From Actinoplanes sp. DH11 (GTDB lineage: Bacteria; Actinomycetota; Actinomycetes; Mycobacteriales; Micromonosporaceae), in NCBI RefSeq assembly GCF_020873875.1, contig NZ_JAHWGU010000011.1, positions 1 through 64,000 on the forward strand: DNA of 64,000 bases, read 5' to 3'. The notes under the pieces were generated by a model that saw only the letters and a program-made list of their open reading frames with translations, was not told the DNA's origin and searched no databases. This document shows positions 8,205-16,533 of this stretch, one piece after another. The translations under genes and the position numbers were made by a program. The number at the start of each line of letters is the position of its first letter. Position 1 is the first letter of the stretch.

Positions 8205-8941
8205 TCAATGATCAAGGGATTCACTGAGCTTCTTGAGGGCCGCCCGGGTCGTCGCCGAGGACACCACCGTGTAGATCTCCATCGTGATCGAGAACTGTGC
8301 GTGCCGGAGGATCTGCATCGCCACCCTGGGGTGCACATCAAGATCGGCGAGGAGCGAGGCACAGGTACGGCGAGCGTCGCGGATCGTGATGCGCCGGACG
8401 CCGGCCAGGTCGCAGCGGCGGTCCCAGTAGCGGTTGAAGTTTCGCGGCTCGATCGGGGTGCCGAAGCGGGTCGTGAACACCAGATCGGTCGGCTGCCACG
8501 CTTCGCCGGCTTCCTCCTTGGCTGCCTTCTGGGCGGTGGCGCGCTGCTGGAGAGCGACCGTGCAGATCTCCGGAAGCGGCAAGGTGCCATCCGAGGTCGG
8601 TGTCTTCGTCTCGCGGTGCAGCAGCTCCTTGCCGACCCGCTGGATCTGCATGTCGACGGTCAGCTCGGCCGCGTCCAGGTCGATGCCGGGCCAAGTGACC
8701 CCGAGCATTTCGCCCTTGCGGAGGCCGAGCACGAGAACCAGGACGTACGCGGCGTAGTACGGGTCCTTGTCGGCGCGCGCTGATTCGAGGAACTGCCGAG
8801 CTTCGTCGCTGCTCCAGGCGCGGCGCTTCTTGGAACGGACCGACGGCAGCTTCACGTTCTTGGCGGGTTCGTCGTGCGGTGGCCCTCGGTAATGGCCTGA
8901 GACAGGAGCGTCCGAAGCACTCGCCGGATATGGGCGATCGA
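8205..8941 (-). pseudogene. tyrosine recombinase (integrase), decayed C-terminal part
   Basis: The main stretch (8205 to about 8870) encodes an integrase catalytic domain: LVLGLRKGEMLGVTW with the first Arg, a QQRATAQKAAKEE helix, DLVFTTRFGTPIEPRNFNRYW, then CASLLADLDVHPRVAMQILRH and the Tyr in MEIYTVVSS. Upstream, codons to about 8941 in another frame still read IRRVLRTLLSQAITEG and TTNP, the start of the same domain; one base is missing near 8868. The core-binding N-terminal domain is absent. The HxxR box reads RDARRT, so its His is lost. These lesions make it non-functional. It resembles integrases of actinomycete integrative conjugative elements. Confidence 0.88.
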
Positions 8942-8992
8942 AGTTGCCGAAGGCATGTCGCGGCAGCACTTGCCGAGCGCGCAGCACCGTTT

Positions 8993-9346
8993 CGCGGACA
9001 GCGACAGGGTGCCGGCCGCGATGAGCAGGAACAGTGGGTACCCGATCGGCGCACCGGCCCGGCGCCGCCGTTTGATGGTGAGTAGGGCGGCGACGGGGAC
9101 GAGTTCGGAGATGACGGCGTTGACCCAACCGAAGGCGTCCGGGGTGCCGGCCGGTGTGTGGCGCATGGTCCAGTCGTGGACGTGGGTGAACGATGCCCAC
9201 CCGGCCGCCACCGCCACGGTGGTGAGGATGGCGGCCAGGATCAGGCCCTCGAAAGCAGTCGACCGGTTCCTGGGCGCAGAAGAGGAAGGTGCGCAGCGCT
9301 TCCATCGTATCTGCCGTGTTGTCGCCGTCTGGCGGTGATGAAGCAT
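8993..9346 (-). pseudogene. DUF2637 membrane protein, truncated
   Basis: In this frame, residues read FEGLILAAILTTVAVAAGWA, then SFTHVHDWTMRH, GWVNAVISELVPVAALLTIK and IGYPLFLLIAAGTLSLSA. These are the membrane segments and His/Trp signature of DUF2637 proteins, which are carried by actinomycete conjugative elements and plasmids next to transfer and replication genes. The sequence breaks off after SLSA and runs within about 50 bases into the integrase relic, so the end of this gene, the replication and excision genes, and the integrase N-terminus have been deleted. An ATG at 9346 is the most likely original start. Confidence 0.72.
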
Positions 9347-9506
9347 CGCGGTTCCGTCATGGCAGTGAGGACGGCACGGCCACATAGGGTTAGGTTCCGT
9401 GGGTATGCGGTCAATGGGCTGGGACGGTGTTCGCGACGCTGGCCGGGTCAAGGCTCCGGGCGGCAAACTGGGTCCGTCCGGAGCCGCCCTGTGGTAGGAG
9501 AACGAG

Positions 9507-10274
9507 ATGGCAGCGTCGGAACGCAACGATGACGACCGAGGGGTTCAGGGGCGGCCGTCGGCCGACTACACCGGTCAGGGGCACGGCGACGGGCTGGCGC
9601 AGACGCTCAGCGACATGGCCCGGTCGCTGCAGAACGAGAACAGTCTTGAGGACACGTTGGACGGCATCGTGTGGGCCGCAGTGCACACGGTGCCTGGCGC
9701 CGAGCATGCTGGGCTGACGGTGGTGCGCGGTCGCCGTGAGGTGACAACCCGCGCCGCCAGCCACGATGTGGTGCGGCGCGTGGACCGGGCTCAGTACGAG
9801 ACGGGGCAGGGGCCCTGCCTGGACGCCGTCTATGAGAAGCAAACGGTGCGGCTGAGTGACATGGCCACGGAGGACCGATGGCCAGACTTCACCCGCCAGG
9901 CGCTGGAGCGCGGTGTCCGTAGCATGCTGTCTTTTCAGCTGTACGTACGGCAGGACGATCTCGGCGCGCTGAACCTGTACTCGCCGAAGGCCGATGCGTT
10001 CGACGACGAGTCGGAGAACGTTGGCTTGTTGCTGGCCGCGCACGCCGCGATCGCCATGGCCGGCGCGCAGAAGGAACACGACCTTTCGTTGGCGATCTCG
10101 ATGCGTGACGTGATCGGCCAGGCCAAGGGCATCCTGATGGAACGCTACAAGATCACCGGGGACCAGGCGTTTCAGTTGCTGGCCCGGACCAGTCAGCGCG
10201 CCAACATCAAGCTCGCTGAGGTCGCCCGCTACCTTGTCGAAACCGGTGACCTCACCAGCATCCGAAAGTCGTAG
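9507..10274 (+). CDS. GAF and ANTAR domain antitermination regulator
   Basis: 255 residues. A GAF-type sensor domain spans about residues 45-185 (VPGAEHAGLTVVRGRREVTT, GQGPCLDAVYEKQTVRL, RSMLSFQLYVRQDDLGALNLY). It is followed by an ANTAR domain at about 190-250: MRDVIGQAKGILMERYKI and AFQLLARTSQRANIKL, the conserved Ala and aromatic residues of the RNA-binding three-helix bundle. ANTAR proteins bind paired hairpins in nascent RNA and prevent termination. The ligand is unknown. An AGGAG precedes the ATG at good spacing. It converges with a STAS protein; the two stops are 31 bases apart. Such genes are often numerous in Actinoplanes-type genomes. Confidence 0.93.
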   Translation: MAASERNDDDRGVQGRPSADYTGQGHGDGLAQTLSDMARSLQNENSLEDTLDGIVWAAVHTVPGAEHAGLTVVRGRREVTTRAASHDVVRRVDRAQYETGQGPCLDAVYEKQTVRLSDMATEDRWPDFTRQALERGVRSMLSFQLYVRQDDLGALNLYSPKADAFDDESENVGLLLAAHAAIAMAGAQKEHDLSLAISMRDVIGQAKGILMERYKITGDQAFQLLARTSQRANIKLAEVARYLVETGDLTSIRKS

Positions 10275-10304
10275 GCGGCAGACTCTGGCCTCGACTGCCG
10301 GCGA

Positions 10305-10874
10305 TCAGGAGGATGGCTGTGCTTGGGGCATACCGAGCCGGATGCGTCTCAGGGAGTCGTCGCGGCGCATCGCTTCGGCACGTTCACGGGTCTGCCGGGC
10401 GTCCTGTCGGATCGCTGCTGACTGCACCAGCAATTCCTGCATCGGAACAGCTCTGTGCGGTTGCACGGGATCGCCTGATCGGGTGCCGCGTTGCCAGACA
10501 GTCGGTACCGCCGGCAGTGGAAGGCCGAAGATCTCCAGCAGGCCGGTGATCTCCAAGGCCTGCGCCACCAACGGTGCGGGATCAATCAGTACCAGCCGGA
10601 TGCCGGCAGCGTGGGCGTCGGCGCGGCAAACCAGTAGGCAGCGGATGCCGGAGGAGTCCAGAAAGCCGATGCCGGAGGCGTCGATCTGCAAGGTCGCCGG
10701 TGCCGGTCCACGCAGTATGTCGGCGACCGTGTGGCGTAGCTGTTGCGCACCACACCGGTCGAGTTCACCGGTCACGACCAGCCGCGCCAGTTCACCGCCA
10801 CGGGCGTCAACGATTCGTACCTGCAACCCGTCCCCGCCCGCAGCAGGCACGATGTCCATGGGTTCGACGTTCAC
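10305..10874 (-). CDS. STAS domain protein (anti-sigma factor antagonist-like)
   Basis: 189 residues from a GTG preceded by GGGAG; a further ATG lies five codons in. The STAS fold covers about residues 17-110: RIVDARGGELARLVVTGELD, then ATLQIDASGIGFLDSSGIRCL, where DSSG holds the usual phosphorylatable Ser, and IRLVLIDPAP. The C-terminal 65 residues are an unusual hydrophilic tail rich in Arg and Gln, which may form a helix. A role in a partner-switching pathway is inferred from the fold. No kinase or sigma factor is adjacent. Confidence 0.8.
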   Translation of the reverse strand: MNVEPMDIVPAAGGDGLQVRIVDARGGELARLVVTGELDRCGAQQLRHTVADILRGPAPATLQIDASGIGFLDSSGIRCLLVCRADAHAAGIRLVLIDPAPLVAQALEITGLLEIFGLPLPAVPTVWQRGTRSGDPVQPHRAVPMQELLVQSAAIRQDARQTRERAEAMRRDDSLRRIRLGMPQAQPSS

Positions 10875-11148
10875 AGGTGGCTCCCTGAGCCGACGCGATG
10901 GCCGAATACCCTCACTGCTGAAGGCGACCATCCGCGCGGTAATCCTACTCCCGTCCACCGTCCCGATGGCCCCGACACTGGCCACGTTGTTGCGCTGGAA
11001 GCTCCGGCCGGGCCTAGAGGGAACGCGCTGGCGCACAACTGCCGCGCCGCTTCGCGGCTTCCTCATCGTGTCTGAAGAGGCACGGCGGGCCGGGCGGGTG
11101 CCTCGGCCGTCCGTCACGGACAACCGGTTCAAGTGTGCGGGCTCGCGC

Positions 11149-11685
11149 TCAGTCGGCGAGGCGGCCGAGGGCTCTGGCGTGCGTTGGGCGCAGCCACGGT
11201 GAGGTCAGCACGTGGTCCTCGATGTAACGGATCGCGGGGTGGGTGAGCAGCTCGTCGCGGCGGGCGACGGAGTGCACGCCGCCGGCCAGGTCGCCGAGGT
11301 CTTCCAGGTCGGTGCGCAGGGCGGCGAAATCGGCTGTGCCGGTGTAGAAGACGGCACCGTCCCGCTCGTCGGGGTCGCCCCAGGGGCGTTCGAACCGTTC
11401 GCTGCGGCCGGCGAGCGTGTCGTTCGGGGTCACCACGTAGTCGCCGTTGAGCAGCATGGCCAGGCGGATCTGAGCGGGGTCGCGCAGGGCGGTGCCCGGC
11501 GGGGGGAGGGGGGCGGCCGTCCACGGGGGGCCGAGGCCGGTCAGGTCGTCGACGAAGGCGACACCCACGACCCGGTTCAGGTCGACGGTCCAGGTGCCGT
11601 CGTACGGCGTCGCCTCGTCCGGCGGCAACGACCACGTGCGGGAGCTGACCCGGACGTAGTAGTTCGGCGGGAACCCGAGTTTCAC
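11149..11685 (-). CDS. hypothetical protein at the edge of the type VII locus
   Basis: A 178-residue soluble protein beginning at GTG, with GAGAGGG upstream. I do not recognise a named family. It begins KLGFPPNYYVRVSSRTW and contains RVVGVAFVDDLTG, LLNGDYVVTPNDTLAGR and WLRPTHARALGRLAD. It has no signal peptide or membrane segment. It follows the Pro-rich WXG-type gene by 23 bases and probably belongs to the same minus-strand operon, so a role as accessory or chaperone-like factor for the secreted proteins is possible but untested. Confidence 0.6.
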   Translation of the reverse strand: MKLGFPPNYYVRVSSRTWSLPPDEATPYDGTWTVDLNRVVGVAFVDDLTGLGPPWTAAPLPPPGTALRDPAQIRLAMLLNGDYVVTPNDTLAGRSERFERPWGDPDERDGAVFYTGTADFAALRTDLEDLGDLAGGVHSVARRDELLTHPAIRYIEDHVLTSPWLRPTHARALGRLAD

Positions 11686-11708
11686 CGGCTCACCCTCTCA
11701 CCCACAGG

Positions 11709-13730
11709 TCAGCGGTCACCCAGGATCCGGCGGATCTCGGGCTCGTAGACCGGCTCGTCGCGTTTGCTGGTGACCACGCCGCCACCGGGTGTGCGGACCT
11801 CGAACGCCTGCTCGTCGGTGACCAGGCCACGGGCCTCGTCGTCGCGCTCCTCGCGGCCGGTGATCCGGTCGTCGGTGGTGTGCCGGCGGTTGAGTTCCGG
11901 GGAGACGGTGCCGGGGCGTTCCGGCTGGACCGGCCCGGTGGACCGTTGCGCGGCGCGGCTGCGCAGGCCCTCGGGAACCTCTTCCAGCTTGGACACCCGG
12001 CTGCCGGTGGGTGGCGGGGCGGGCGCGTCGATGACGGGACTACCGGCGTCGGTGCGGGCACGGTCGGCGCCGATCCATTCGGCGCCGGTCGCACGCCGGC
12101 GGTCCTGGCCGGTGTCCCGGCGACCGGGGCGGGCGGGCGGCGGGCTGTCCGCGGTACGGGCGGGCCGCTGCAGCACCGGCGGCGTGGCGTCGTCGCGCCG
12201 GATGCCGTCACCGGGGGTGCCGGCGTGGTGCAGGTCCTGCCGGCTGCCGGGGCGGGCCCGGTCGCGGTCGCCGGTCGGGTTCTTCAGCACCGGCGGCGCG
12301 GTGTTCGACGGGGTGGACCCGGAGAACTCCCGGGTGCCGAGCGGGTTTCCCGGTGCCCGCCGGGTGGTGTCCGGGCCTTCGCCGGGGCGGCGCTGACCGG
12401 GGGCCGACGGGGCGTTCGGCTGCGCCCGCGCCGGGTCGGCCGGGTTGTTCGGGCCCCGCAAGGTCCGGCCGGGCGGCGGTGCCGACCCGGGCAGTTGCGG
12501 TGCGCCGCCGCCGGGCGGGACCCGGCTGAACGCGTTCTTGGTGAGCTGGCCGGGGTTCGGCGGCCGGGTGGCGGGCGGCGACGCCGCGGGCGGGTTCTTG
12601 GCGGCCGGTGGTGGCGGGGCGGGCGCGCCGCGTTGCAGGCCGTTCAGGCCGCCGCCCTGCCGGTTCAGGCCGGGCGGGGCGACGGGCAGCGGGGTGACCA
12701 CCGGCGGGGTGAGCACCGGGGGCTTCGTCACGGGCGGGTTCACGGCCGGCGGAGTCACCGCCGGTGGCGTGGTGACCGGCGGGGTCACCAGCGGCGGGTT
12801 GGTCACCGGCGGGTTCACGACCGGGGGGTTGACCGTCGTGTCGGGCGGCGTCACCACGGGCGGTTTGGTGGTGTCCGTGGGGTTCGGCGGCAGATCGGTG
12901 CGCAGGTTCGGCGGCGGGTTGACGCCGGGCGGGGTGGTCACCACCGGCGGCGGCGGGGCGCCGCCGGGCGGCAGGTTGAGTGCGCCCGGGTTCGGCGGCG
13001 GCGGGCTGCCGGGGGCGTTGAGCACGGCGTTCATCGGACGGTACGGCGGGCCGACGCCGGTGCTCACCATCGAGGTGTACTCGTAGTGCTGGTTACCGAC
13101 GCGGTAGGCGAGCTCCTGGGCCCGGAGTTGGAAGCGCTTCGTGACCTCGTCGACCTGCTGCTTGATCTGCCACTGCTCGGCATCCCCCCAGGTCGTGTTG
13201 CCGTACCGCTCGGTGATGTTGAACCACTCGCTGGCCTGACCGACGAAGTCGACCTTCTGCGCGCCGCGCAGGGCCTGCTGGTACTCCTCCCACAGGGCGT
13301 CCATGTCGGCGCGGGCCTCGGTGGCGATCTGCACGAGGTGGCGCAGCGCGGTGACGTTCTTCTGCGCGGCCTCCATCCAGACGTCGAGGTAGGCCAGGGC
13401 CTCGCCGGGACCCTTGCCGAAGAACGCGTCACGCGCCTTCGGCGACTGCCAGTGCTCGTCGTGCAGCAGGTTGCTCGACCGCAGCACGTACGAGCGGACG
13501 TTGGACATCAGGGTGTGTGCGTTCTGCCACTCGTCGGCCAGCGTCGAGATCCGCTCCGGGTGCATGTTGCGGATGCGGGCTTTGACCTCCTCGATCGGCA
13601 TGGTGTTGCTGTCGCCGGCCTTGGAGGTGAACGGCTCGCCCGAGGACTCGTGCTGCCCGTAGTGCAGCTGACCGCTGTACGGGCTGTACCCGTAGTTCGG
13701 GTCGGCCGTGGTTCCCCAGTACTCGCCCAT
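11709..13730 (-). CDS. proline-rich ESX-associated protein with WXG/PPE-like helical N-terminus
   Basis: 673 residues. The N-terminal 235 are helical: NMHPERISTLADEWQNAHTL, LLHDEHWQSPKARDAFF (a W-x-S/G-type turn), LAYLDVWMEAAQKNVTAL and EEYQQALRGAQKVDFVGQAS. This is the long helical hairpin type of PPE/EspB-like ESX substrates. Residues about 240-400 are a Pro/Val/Thr repeat (NPPVTNPPLVTPPVTTPP). The rest is a disordered Arg/Pro/Gly-rich tail. There is no Sec signal. It starts four bases after the stop of the upstream Thr-rich gene, so the two are an operon. Secretion through the neighbouring ESX apparatus is inferred from the N-terminal fold and context. Confidence 0.75.
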   Translation of the reverse strand: MGEYWGTTADPNYGYSPYSGQLHYGQHESSGEPFTSKAGDSNTMPIEEVKARIRNMHPERISTLADEWQNAHTLMSNVRSYVLRSSNLLHDEHWQSPKARDAFFGKGPGEALAYLDVWMEAAQKNVTALRHLVQIATEARADMDALWEEYQQALRGAQKVDFVGQASEWFNITERYGNTTWGDAEQWQIKQQVDEVTKRFQLRAQELAYRVGNQHYEYTSMVSTGVGPPYRPMNAVLNAPGSPPPPNPGALNLPPGGAPPPPVVTTPPGVNPPPNLRTDLPPNPTDTTKPPVVTPPDTTVNPPVVNPPVTNPPLVTPPVTTPPAVTPPAVNPPVTKPPVLTPPVVTPLPVAPPGLNRQGGGLNGLQRGAPAPPPPAAKNPPAASPPATRPPNPGQLTKNAFSRVPPGGGAPQLPGSAPPPGRTLRGPNNPADPARAQPNAPSAPGQRRPGEGPDTTRRAPGNPLGTREFSGSTPSNTAPPVLKNPTGDRDRARPGSRQDLHHAGTPGDGIRRDDATPPVLQRPARTADSPPPARPGRRDTGQDRRRATGAEWIGADRARTDAGSPVIDAPAPPPTGSRVSKLEEVPEGLRSRAAQRSTGPVQPERPGTVSPELNRRHTTDDRITGREERDDEARGLVTDEQAFEVRTPGGGVVTSKRDEPVYEPEIRRILGDR

Positions 13731-13734
13731 GGCT

Positions 13735-14775
13735 TCAGAGTGCGCCGTTGACAGTGGGGTCGTACTGCGCGCTCAGGGGTTTCGGGATGCCCCGCTCGCC
13801 CTCGGTCGCGCGCCCCGTGAAGGTCTGCTCGGTGACCTCGTCTTTGCCGTTGCGGGTGGTGTCGGTGCGGGTGCCGGTGTTCTGGTCGAACGTCGTCTCG
13901 CGGGAGCCGGTCGGCGTGGTCGTGCCGTCCTCGGCGGTGGTCGCGCTCTCGGTGCGCTCGCCGGCCAGCTCGCCCTCGTCGTTGTAGCGGGTCGTCGTGG
14001 TGGTCGTGGAGTTACCGCTGACCACCGTCTTGACCTGGGTGTTCGTGGCGGAGTCGTACGTCGTCGTGGTGCGGGTGCTGTTCTTCGACACCACCTCGCC
14101 CTTGGCGTTGAAGATCGTCGTGGTGACCACGGTCCCGCCGCCGGGAATGTTGATCGTGACCGTCTCGCGCTTGTCACCTGTCGTCGGCTGGGTCGCGACG
14201 GTCGTGATCGCGTACGGCGAGGAGGAGGTGGTGGTGGCCGGGCCCCAGGCGGCGTTCTCCGTCGCGGCCGGTCCGGCCTGCGCGGCGGCGGCGCGTACCG
14301 CCTCGTCGTAGGTCTGCCCGACGTGTGGGGGCAGCCCGGCGGGCCGCGGGACGCTCTTGTCGCCGAAGGCGAACAGCACGTCGTTGAGGTCGGCGGCACC
14401 GGCGGCGTCGGACGTGCCGTAGATGTCGGCGATCGTCTGCGCGGCGGAGCCGATGTTGAACAGGGCCTGACCGAGATTGTCCAGATAGGTCATCAGCTCG
14501 GCGGCGTTGCCGGCCATCTGCGAACGCAGGAACGCGGCCTCACCCAGGACCAGCCCCTCCCACGCCTGCGAGGGACCGCTCATCAGCTCGGTGAGGTGAG
14601 CCTTGCGGCCGTTGAGGTCGCGCTGCTGGTCCAGCATGTCCTTCGCGTAGTCCCGCAGGCCGGCGACGTCGACCTTCAGCGGGTTCGCGTCGATCCACGC
14701 GGCGTCGGTGTTCCGCGCCGTCTCGCCGGCGTACGGGTTCGAGTACGGAGTGGCGCCCCCGTTGTCCAAGCCCAT
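13735..14775 (-). CDS. ESX-associated protein with helical N-terminus and threonine-rich beta-repeat C-terminus
   Basis: 346 residues from an ATG with GGGGG upstream; the frame extends further back without another good start. Residues about 20-150 are helical (VDVAGLRDYAKDMLDQQRDL, LVLGEAAFLRSQMAGNAAEL, DLNDVLFAFG), like WXG100-class secretion substrates. Residues 190-335 are strongly Thr-rich and alternate like a beta-solenoid or YD-type repeat: GTVVTTTIFNAKGEVV, NTQVKTVVSGNSTTT, RYNDEGELAGERTES, FDQNTGTRTD. The layout suggests an exported surface or wall-spanning protein. It is transcribed divergently from the two small WXG100 genes, sharing a 227-base intergenic region. Confidence 0.7.
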   Translation of the reverse strand: MGLDNGGATPYSNPYAGETARNTDAAWIDANPLKVDVAGLRDYAKDMLDQQRDLNGRKAHLTELMSGPSQAWEGLVLGEAAFLRSQMAGNAAELMTYLDNLGQALFNIGSAAQTIADIYGTSDAAGAADLNDVLFAFGDKSVPRPAGLPPHVGQTYDEAVRAAAAQAGPAATENAAWGPATTTSSSPYAITTVATQPTTGDKRETVTINIPGGGTVVTTTIFNAKGEVVSKNSTRTTTTYDSATNTQVKTVVSGNSTTTTTTRYNDEGELAGERTESATTAEDGTTTPTGSRETTFDQNTGTRTDTTRNGKDEVTEQTFTGRATEGERGIPKPLSAQYDPTVNGAL

Positions 14776-15002
14776 GCTGCCCCCGTTTCGATGCTTACCC
14801 GTTCGATGGGACAGGGTAATAGGCGCTCGCCTTCTCCGCGAAGGTGAACCGAAAGAGTTCCGAGATGGATACACGTCACTGAGCCGAATCGGCCACAGCG
14901 GGTGGCCGGACGAGACAAGGGACGTTACCGTCAGCCGTCCGTGCAGTTTTCGAGTGCCGCTTCCACGAGCGAGCCGACCACGAGAGGCGGGGTGAACCCA
15001 CT

Positions 15003-15362
15003 TTGTCCGCGACTCCGGGTATGGGCCAGGTCCATGCCACCCAGGAACAGCTGAACGCGATGGCGCAGCGGTGCGAGAACACCGGCCAGAACATCGCGAC
15101 CGGCATGGCCCAGCTGGTGAGCCAGATCCAGGGCCTCAGCGGCGGCGGGATGGCCGGCGCGGCGAACAACGCGCTGCAGGACGCCTCATCCCAGCTCAAC
15201 TCCGGCCTCACCAAAATCATCAACGCGCTGGACGAGCTCGCCGGCAAGATGAGCAGCGCGTCCACGCAGTACGGCGTCAACGACGAGGACGCGGCCACCG
15301 AGATCCGGGCCGCCGCGGCGTCGACCGGCGACTCCAGCGTCATCAGCGTCCTGCGCGGCTGA
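15003..15362 (+). CDS. WXG100-family protein (ESAT-6-like), lacking the Trp
   Basis: A 119-residue two-helix protein of WXG100 size. Helix one is TQEQLNAMAQRCENTGQN, the turn QGLSGGGMAGAANNAL occupies the place of W-x-G, and helix two is LNSGLTKIINALDELAGKM. The usual Trp in the turn is absent, leaving GGG. The start is a TTG with AGGCGGGG about 10 bases upstream; an ATG six codons later is the alternative. It is probably cosecreted as a heterodimer with the next gene product, 23 bases downstream. Confidence 0.82.
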   Translation: MSATPGMGQVHATQEQLNAMAQRCENTGQNIATGMAQLVSQIQGLSGGGMAGAANNALQDASSQLNSGLTKIINALDELAGKMSSASTQYGVNDEDAATEIRAAAASTGDSSVISVLRG

Positions 15363-15385
15363 GCGATTCCGAGAGGCGAGACGAC

Positions 15386-15670
15386 ATGAGCATCACGTAC
15401 AACTTCGGACAGATCAGCGAGGTCTCTGGCGCGATCAACTCGTTCCAGGGCCGGATGGACCAGGATCTGAACGACCTCTACACCGCTTTCACCCAGCTCT
15501 TCGCCCAGGACTGGACCGGCCAGGCCGGCACCGCCTGCGACGAGGCGCGGCAGAAGTGGAACCAGGGCGCCACCGAGATCAAGACCGCGCTGGCCGCGGT
15601 CGGCGTCAAGCTGGGCGCTTCCGGCGAGCGGATGCAGCAGGTCGACCAGCAGATCGCAGCGGGTATGTGA
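15386..15670 (+). CDS. WXG100-family type VII secretion target (ESAT-6-like)
   Basis: A 94-residue canonical WXG100 protein: helix one ISEVSGAINSFQGRMDQDL, the turn DWTGQAG with intact W-T-G, and helix two EIKTALAAVGVKLGASGERM. The ATG is preceded by GAGAGGCGAG. With the preceding gene it forms the small substrate pair of the ESX system. A strong hairpin follows the stop, which would let this pair be expressed well above the downstream toxin genes. Confidence 0.93.
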   Translation: MSITYNFGQISEVSGAINSFQGRMDQDLNDLYTAFTQLFAQDWTGQAGTACDEARQKWNQGATEIKTALAAVGVKLGASGERMQQVDQQIAAGM

Positions 15671-15675
15671 CGGCC

Positions 15676-15712
15676 GCCGCCGGCCGGTGATCCACGGATC
15701 CCGGCCGGCGGC
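15676..15712 (+). terminator. stem-loop behind the WXG100 pair (terminator or attenuator)
   Basis: A perfect 12-bp stem, GCCGCCGGCCGG with CCGGCCGGCGGC, encloses a 13-base loop and starts five bases after the stop codon. No U-run follows. It probably stabilises the esx mRNA or partially terminates before the YbaB-like gene. Confidence 0.6.
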
Positions 15713-15736
15713 GTCGCCCGGTGACCGGGCCTGGCG

Positions 15737-16162
15737 GTGAGAATGGGGGAGCACGTGGCGGACGTACCGGGCCGGCCCGACTGGGGCCTGCTCCGCGGAA
15801 TGGTGACGGATCTGCAGAAGGCGACACGATCGTTGCCCGAGCTGCAGCAGCGGATGCTGAGCCTCAGCGGCACCGCCTGGTCGCCGGACGGCATGATCAA
15901 AGCCGTGGTCGGGCCGCGCGGCCACCTGCTGGAGCTCGACATCGACCCCCGGGTGCTGCGCCAGCCGAACTCCAAGGCACTCTCCGCCGCCATCGTGCAG
16001 ACCGTGCGCGCCGCGGTCGAGGAGGTCGGCAAGCAGAGCCAGGAGTTGCTGAGCGGAAGCCTGCCCGGCGATCTGATGTCGCTCGGCGACACCGACATGA
16101 AGACCTTCGTCGGCAGCCACGACGCCGACGTCCGGGTACGAGCCGAGGATCGCGATGAGTAG
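15737..16162 (+). CDS. YbaB/EbfC-family protein in the ESX operon
   Basis: About 141 residues. The fold is that of YbaB/EbfC nucleoid-associated proteins: a long first helix (LLRGMVTDLQKATRSLPELQ), a short sheet with GMIKAVVGPRGHLLELDIDP, and helices with ALSAAIVQTVRAAVEEVGKQ. Variants of this family are common in actinobacterial type VII loci next to WXG genes, where a chaperone or regulatory role is suspected but unproven. The start is uncertain: GTG at 15737, ATG at 15743 or GTG at 15755, the last having GGGGGAG only three bases ahead. It overlaps the next gene by eight bases. Confidence 0.78.
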   Translation: MRMGEHVADVPGRPDWGLLRGMVTDLQKATRSLPELQQRMLSLSGTAWSPDGMIKAVVGPRGHLLELDIDPRVLRQPNSKALSAAIVQTVRAAVEEVGKQSQELLSGSLPGDLMSLGDTDMKTFVGSHDADVRVRAEDRDE

Positions 16163-16520
16163 TTTCGTGCGGATCGGGACGAGCCCCGGCGAGATCATCG
16201 GTATCGCCTCCCGGATCAGTGCCCGCGGCGACGACCTCACCGCCGCGGTGACCGCGCACAACCAGGCGATCGTGGAGCACGAGAACCACCCGAAGACGTT
16301 CCCGTCCGACCAGTTCACCGACGGCTTCACCAAGGAGTACGAGAAGCCGGTGGACGCCAGCGACGGCAACACCCACCCGGCCAACGAGGCGGTCCGTCAG
16401 GGCGCTGCCTACTGTGGCCGCAAGCTGACCGAGATCGGCGAATTCGTCAACCGGGCGATGGTGAACTACGAGGTGACCGACCAGCAGAGCGGTGCCGACA
16501 TCGCGCGGACGGACGTCTGA
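16155..16520 (+). CDS. small ESX-operon protein, WXG100-like length
   Basis: 121 residues beginning MSSFVRIGTSPGEI. It is predicted helical throughout (ISARGDDLTAAVTAHNQAIV; EAVRQGAAYCGRKLTEIGEF) with a central PSDQFTDGFTKEY. I know no named family. Size and position between the YbaB-like gene and the giant toxin suggest an adaptor, chaperone or co-secreted partner for the toxin. It overlaps the upstream gene by eight bases and ends 13 bases before the toxin ATG, so all three are probably cotranslated. Confidence 0.65.
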   Translation: MSSFVRIGTSPGEIIGIASRISARGDDLTAAVTAHNQAIVEHENHPKTFPSDQFTDGFTKEYEKPVDASDGNTHPANEAVRQGAAYCGRKLTEIGEFVNRAMVNYEVTDQQSGADIARTDV

Positions 16521-16533
16521 GCGCGGTACCGGG

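Larger units (their letters stand above)
8205..9346. mobile_element. relic of an actinomycete integrative conjugative element (AICE)
   Basis: A DUF2637 fragment and an integrase fragment lie on the same strand with the order expected of an AICE, but the central genes are missing. The deletion junction lies between about 8941 and 8993. No attachment-site repeats could be identified. Confidence 0.65.

Noticed and set aside
8852-9526. A 224-codon frame read as one intact membrane protein
   Set aside because: It joins unrelated upstream sequence, a DUF2637 fragment and an out-of-place integrase fragment; it is better described as two pseudogenes.
11880-13751. 623-codon plus-strand frame opposite the proline-rich protein
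   Set aside because: Gly/Arg-rich shadow of Pro codons; the minus-strand gene has helical domain, operon spacing and codon bias.
16492-16533. Upstream ATG as start of the giant toxin
   Set aside because: It lies inside the preceding gene and lacks a ribosome site; the ATG at 16534 gives a normal WXG100-type N-terminus.
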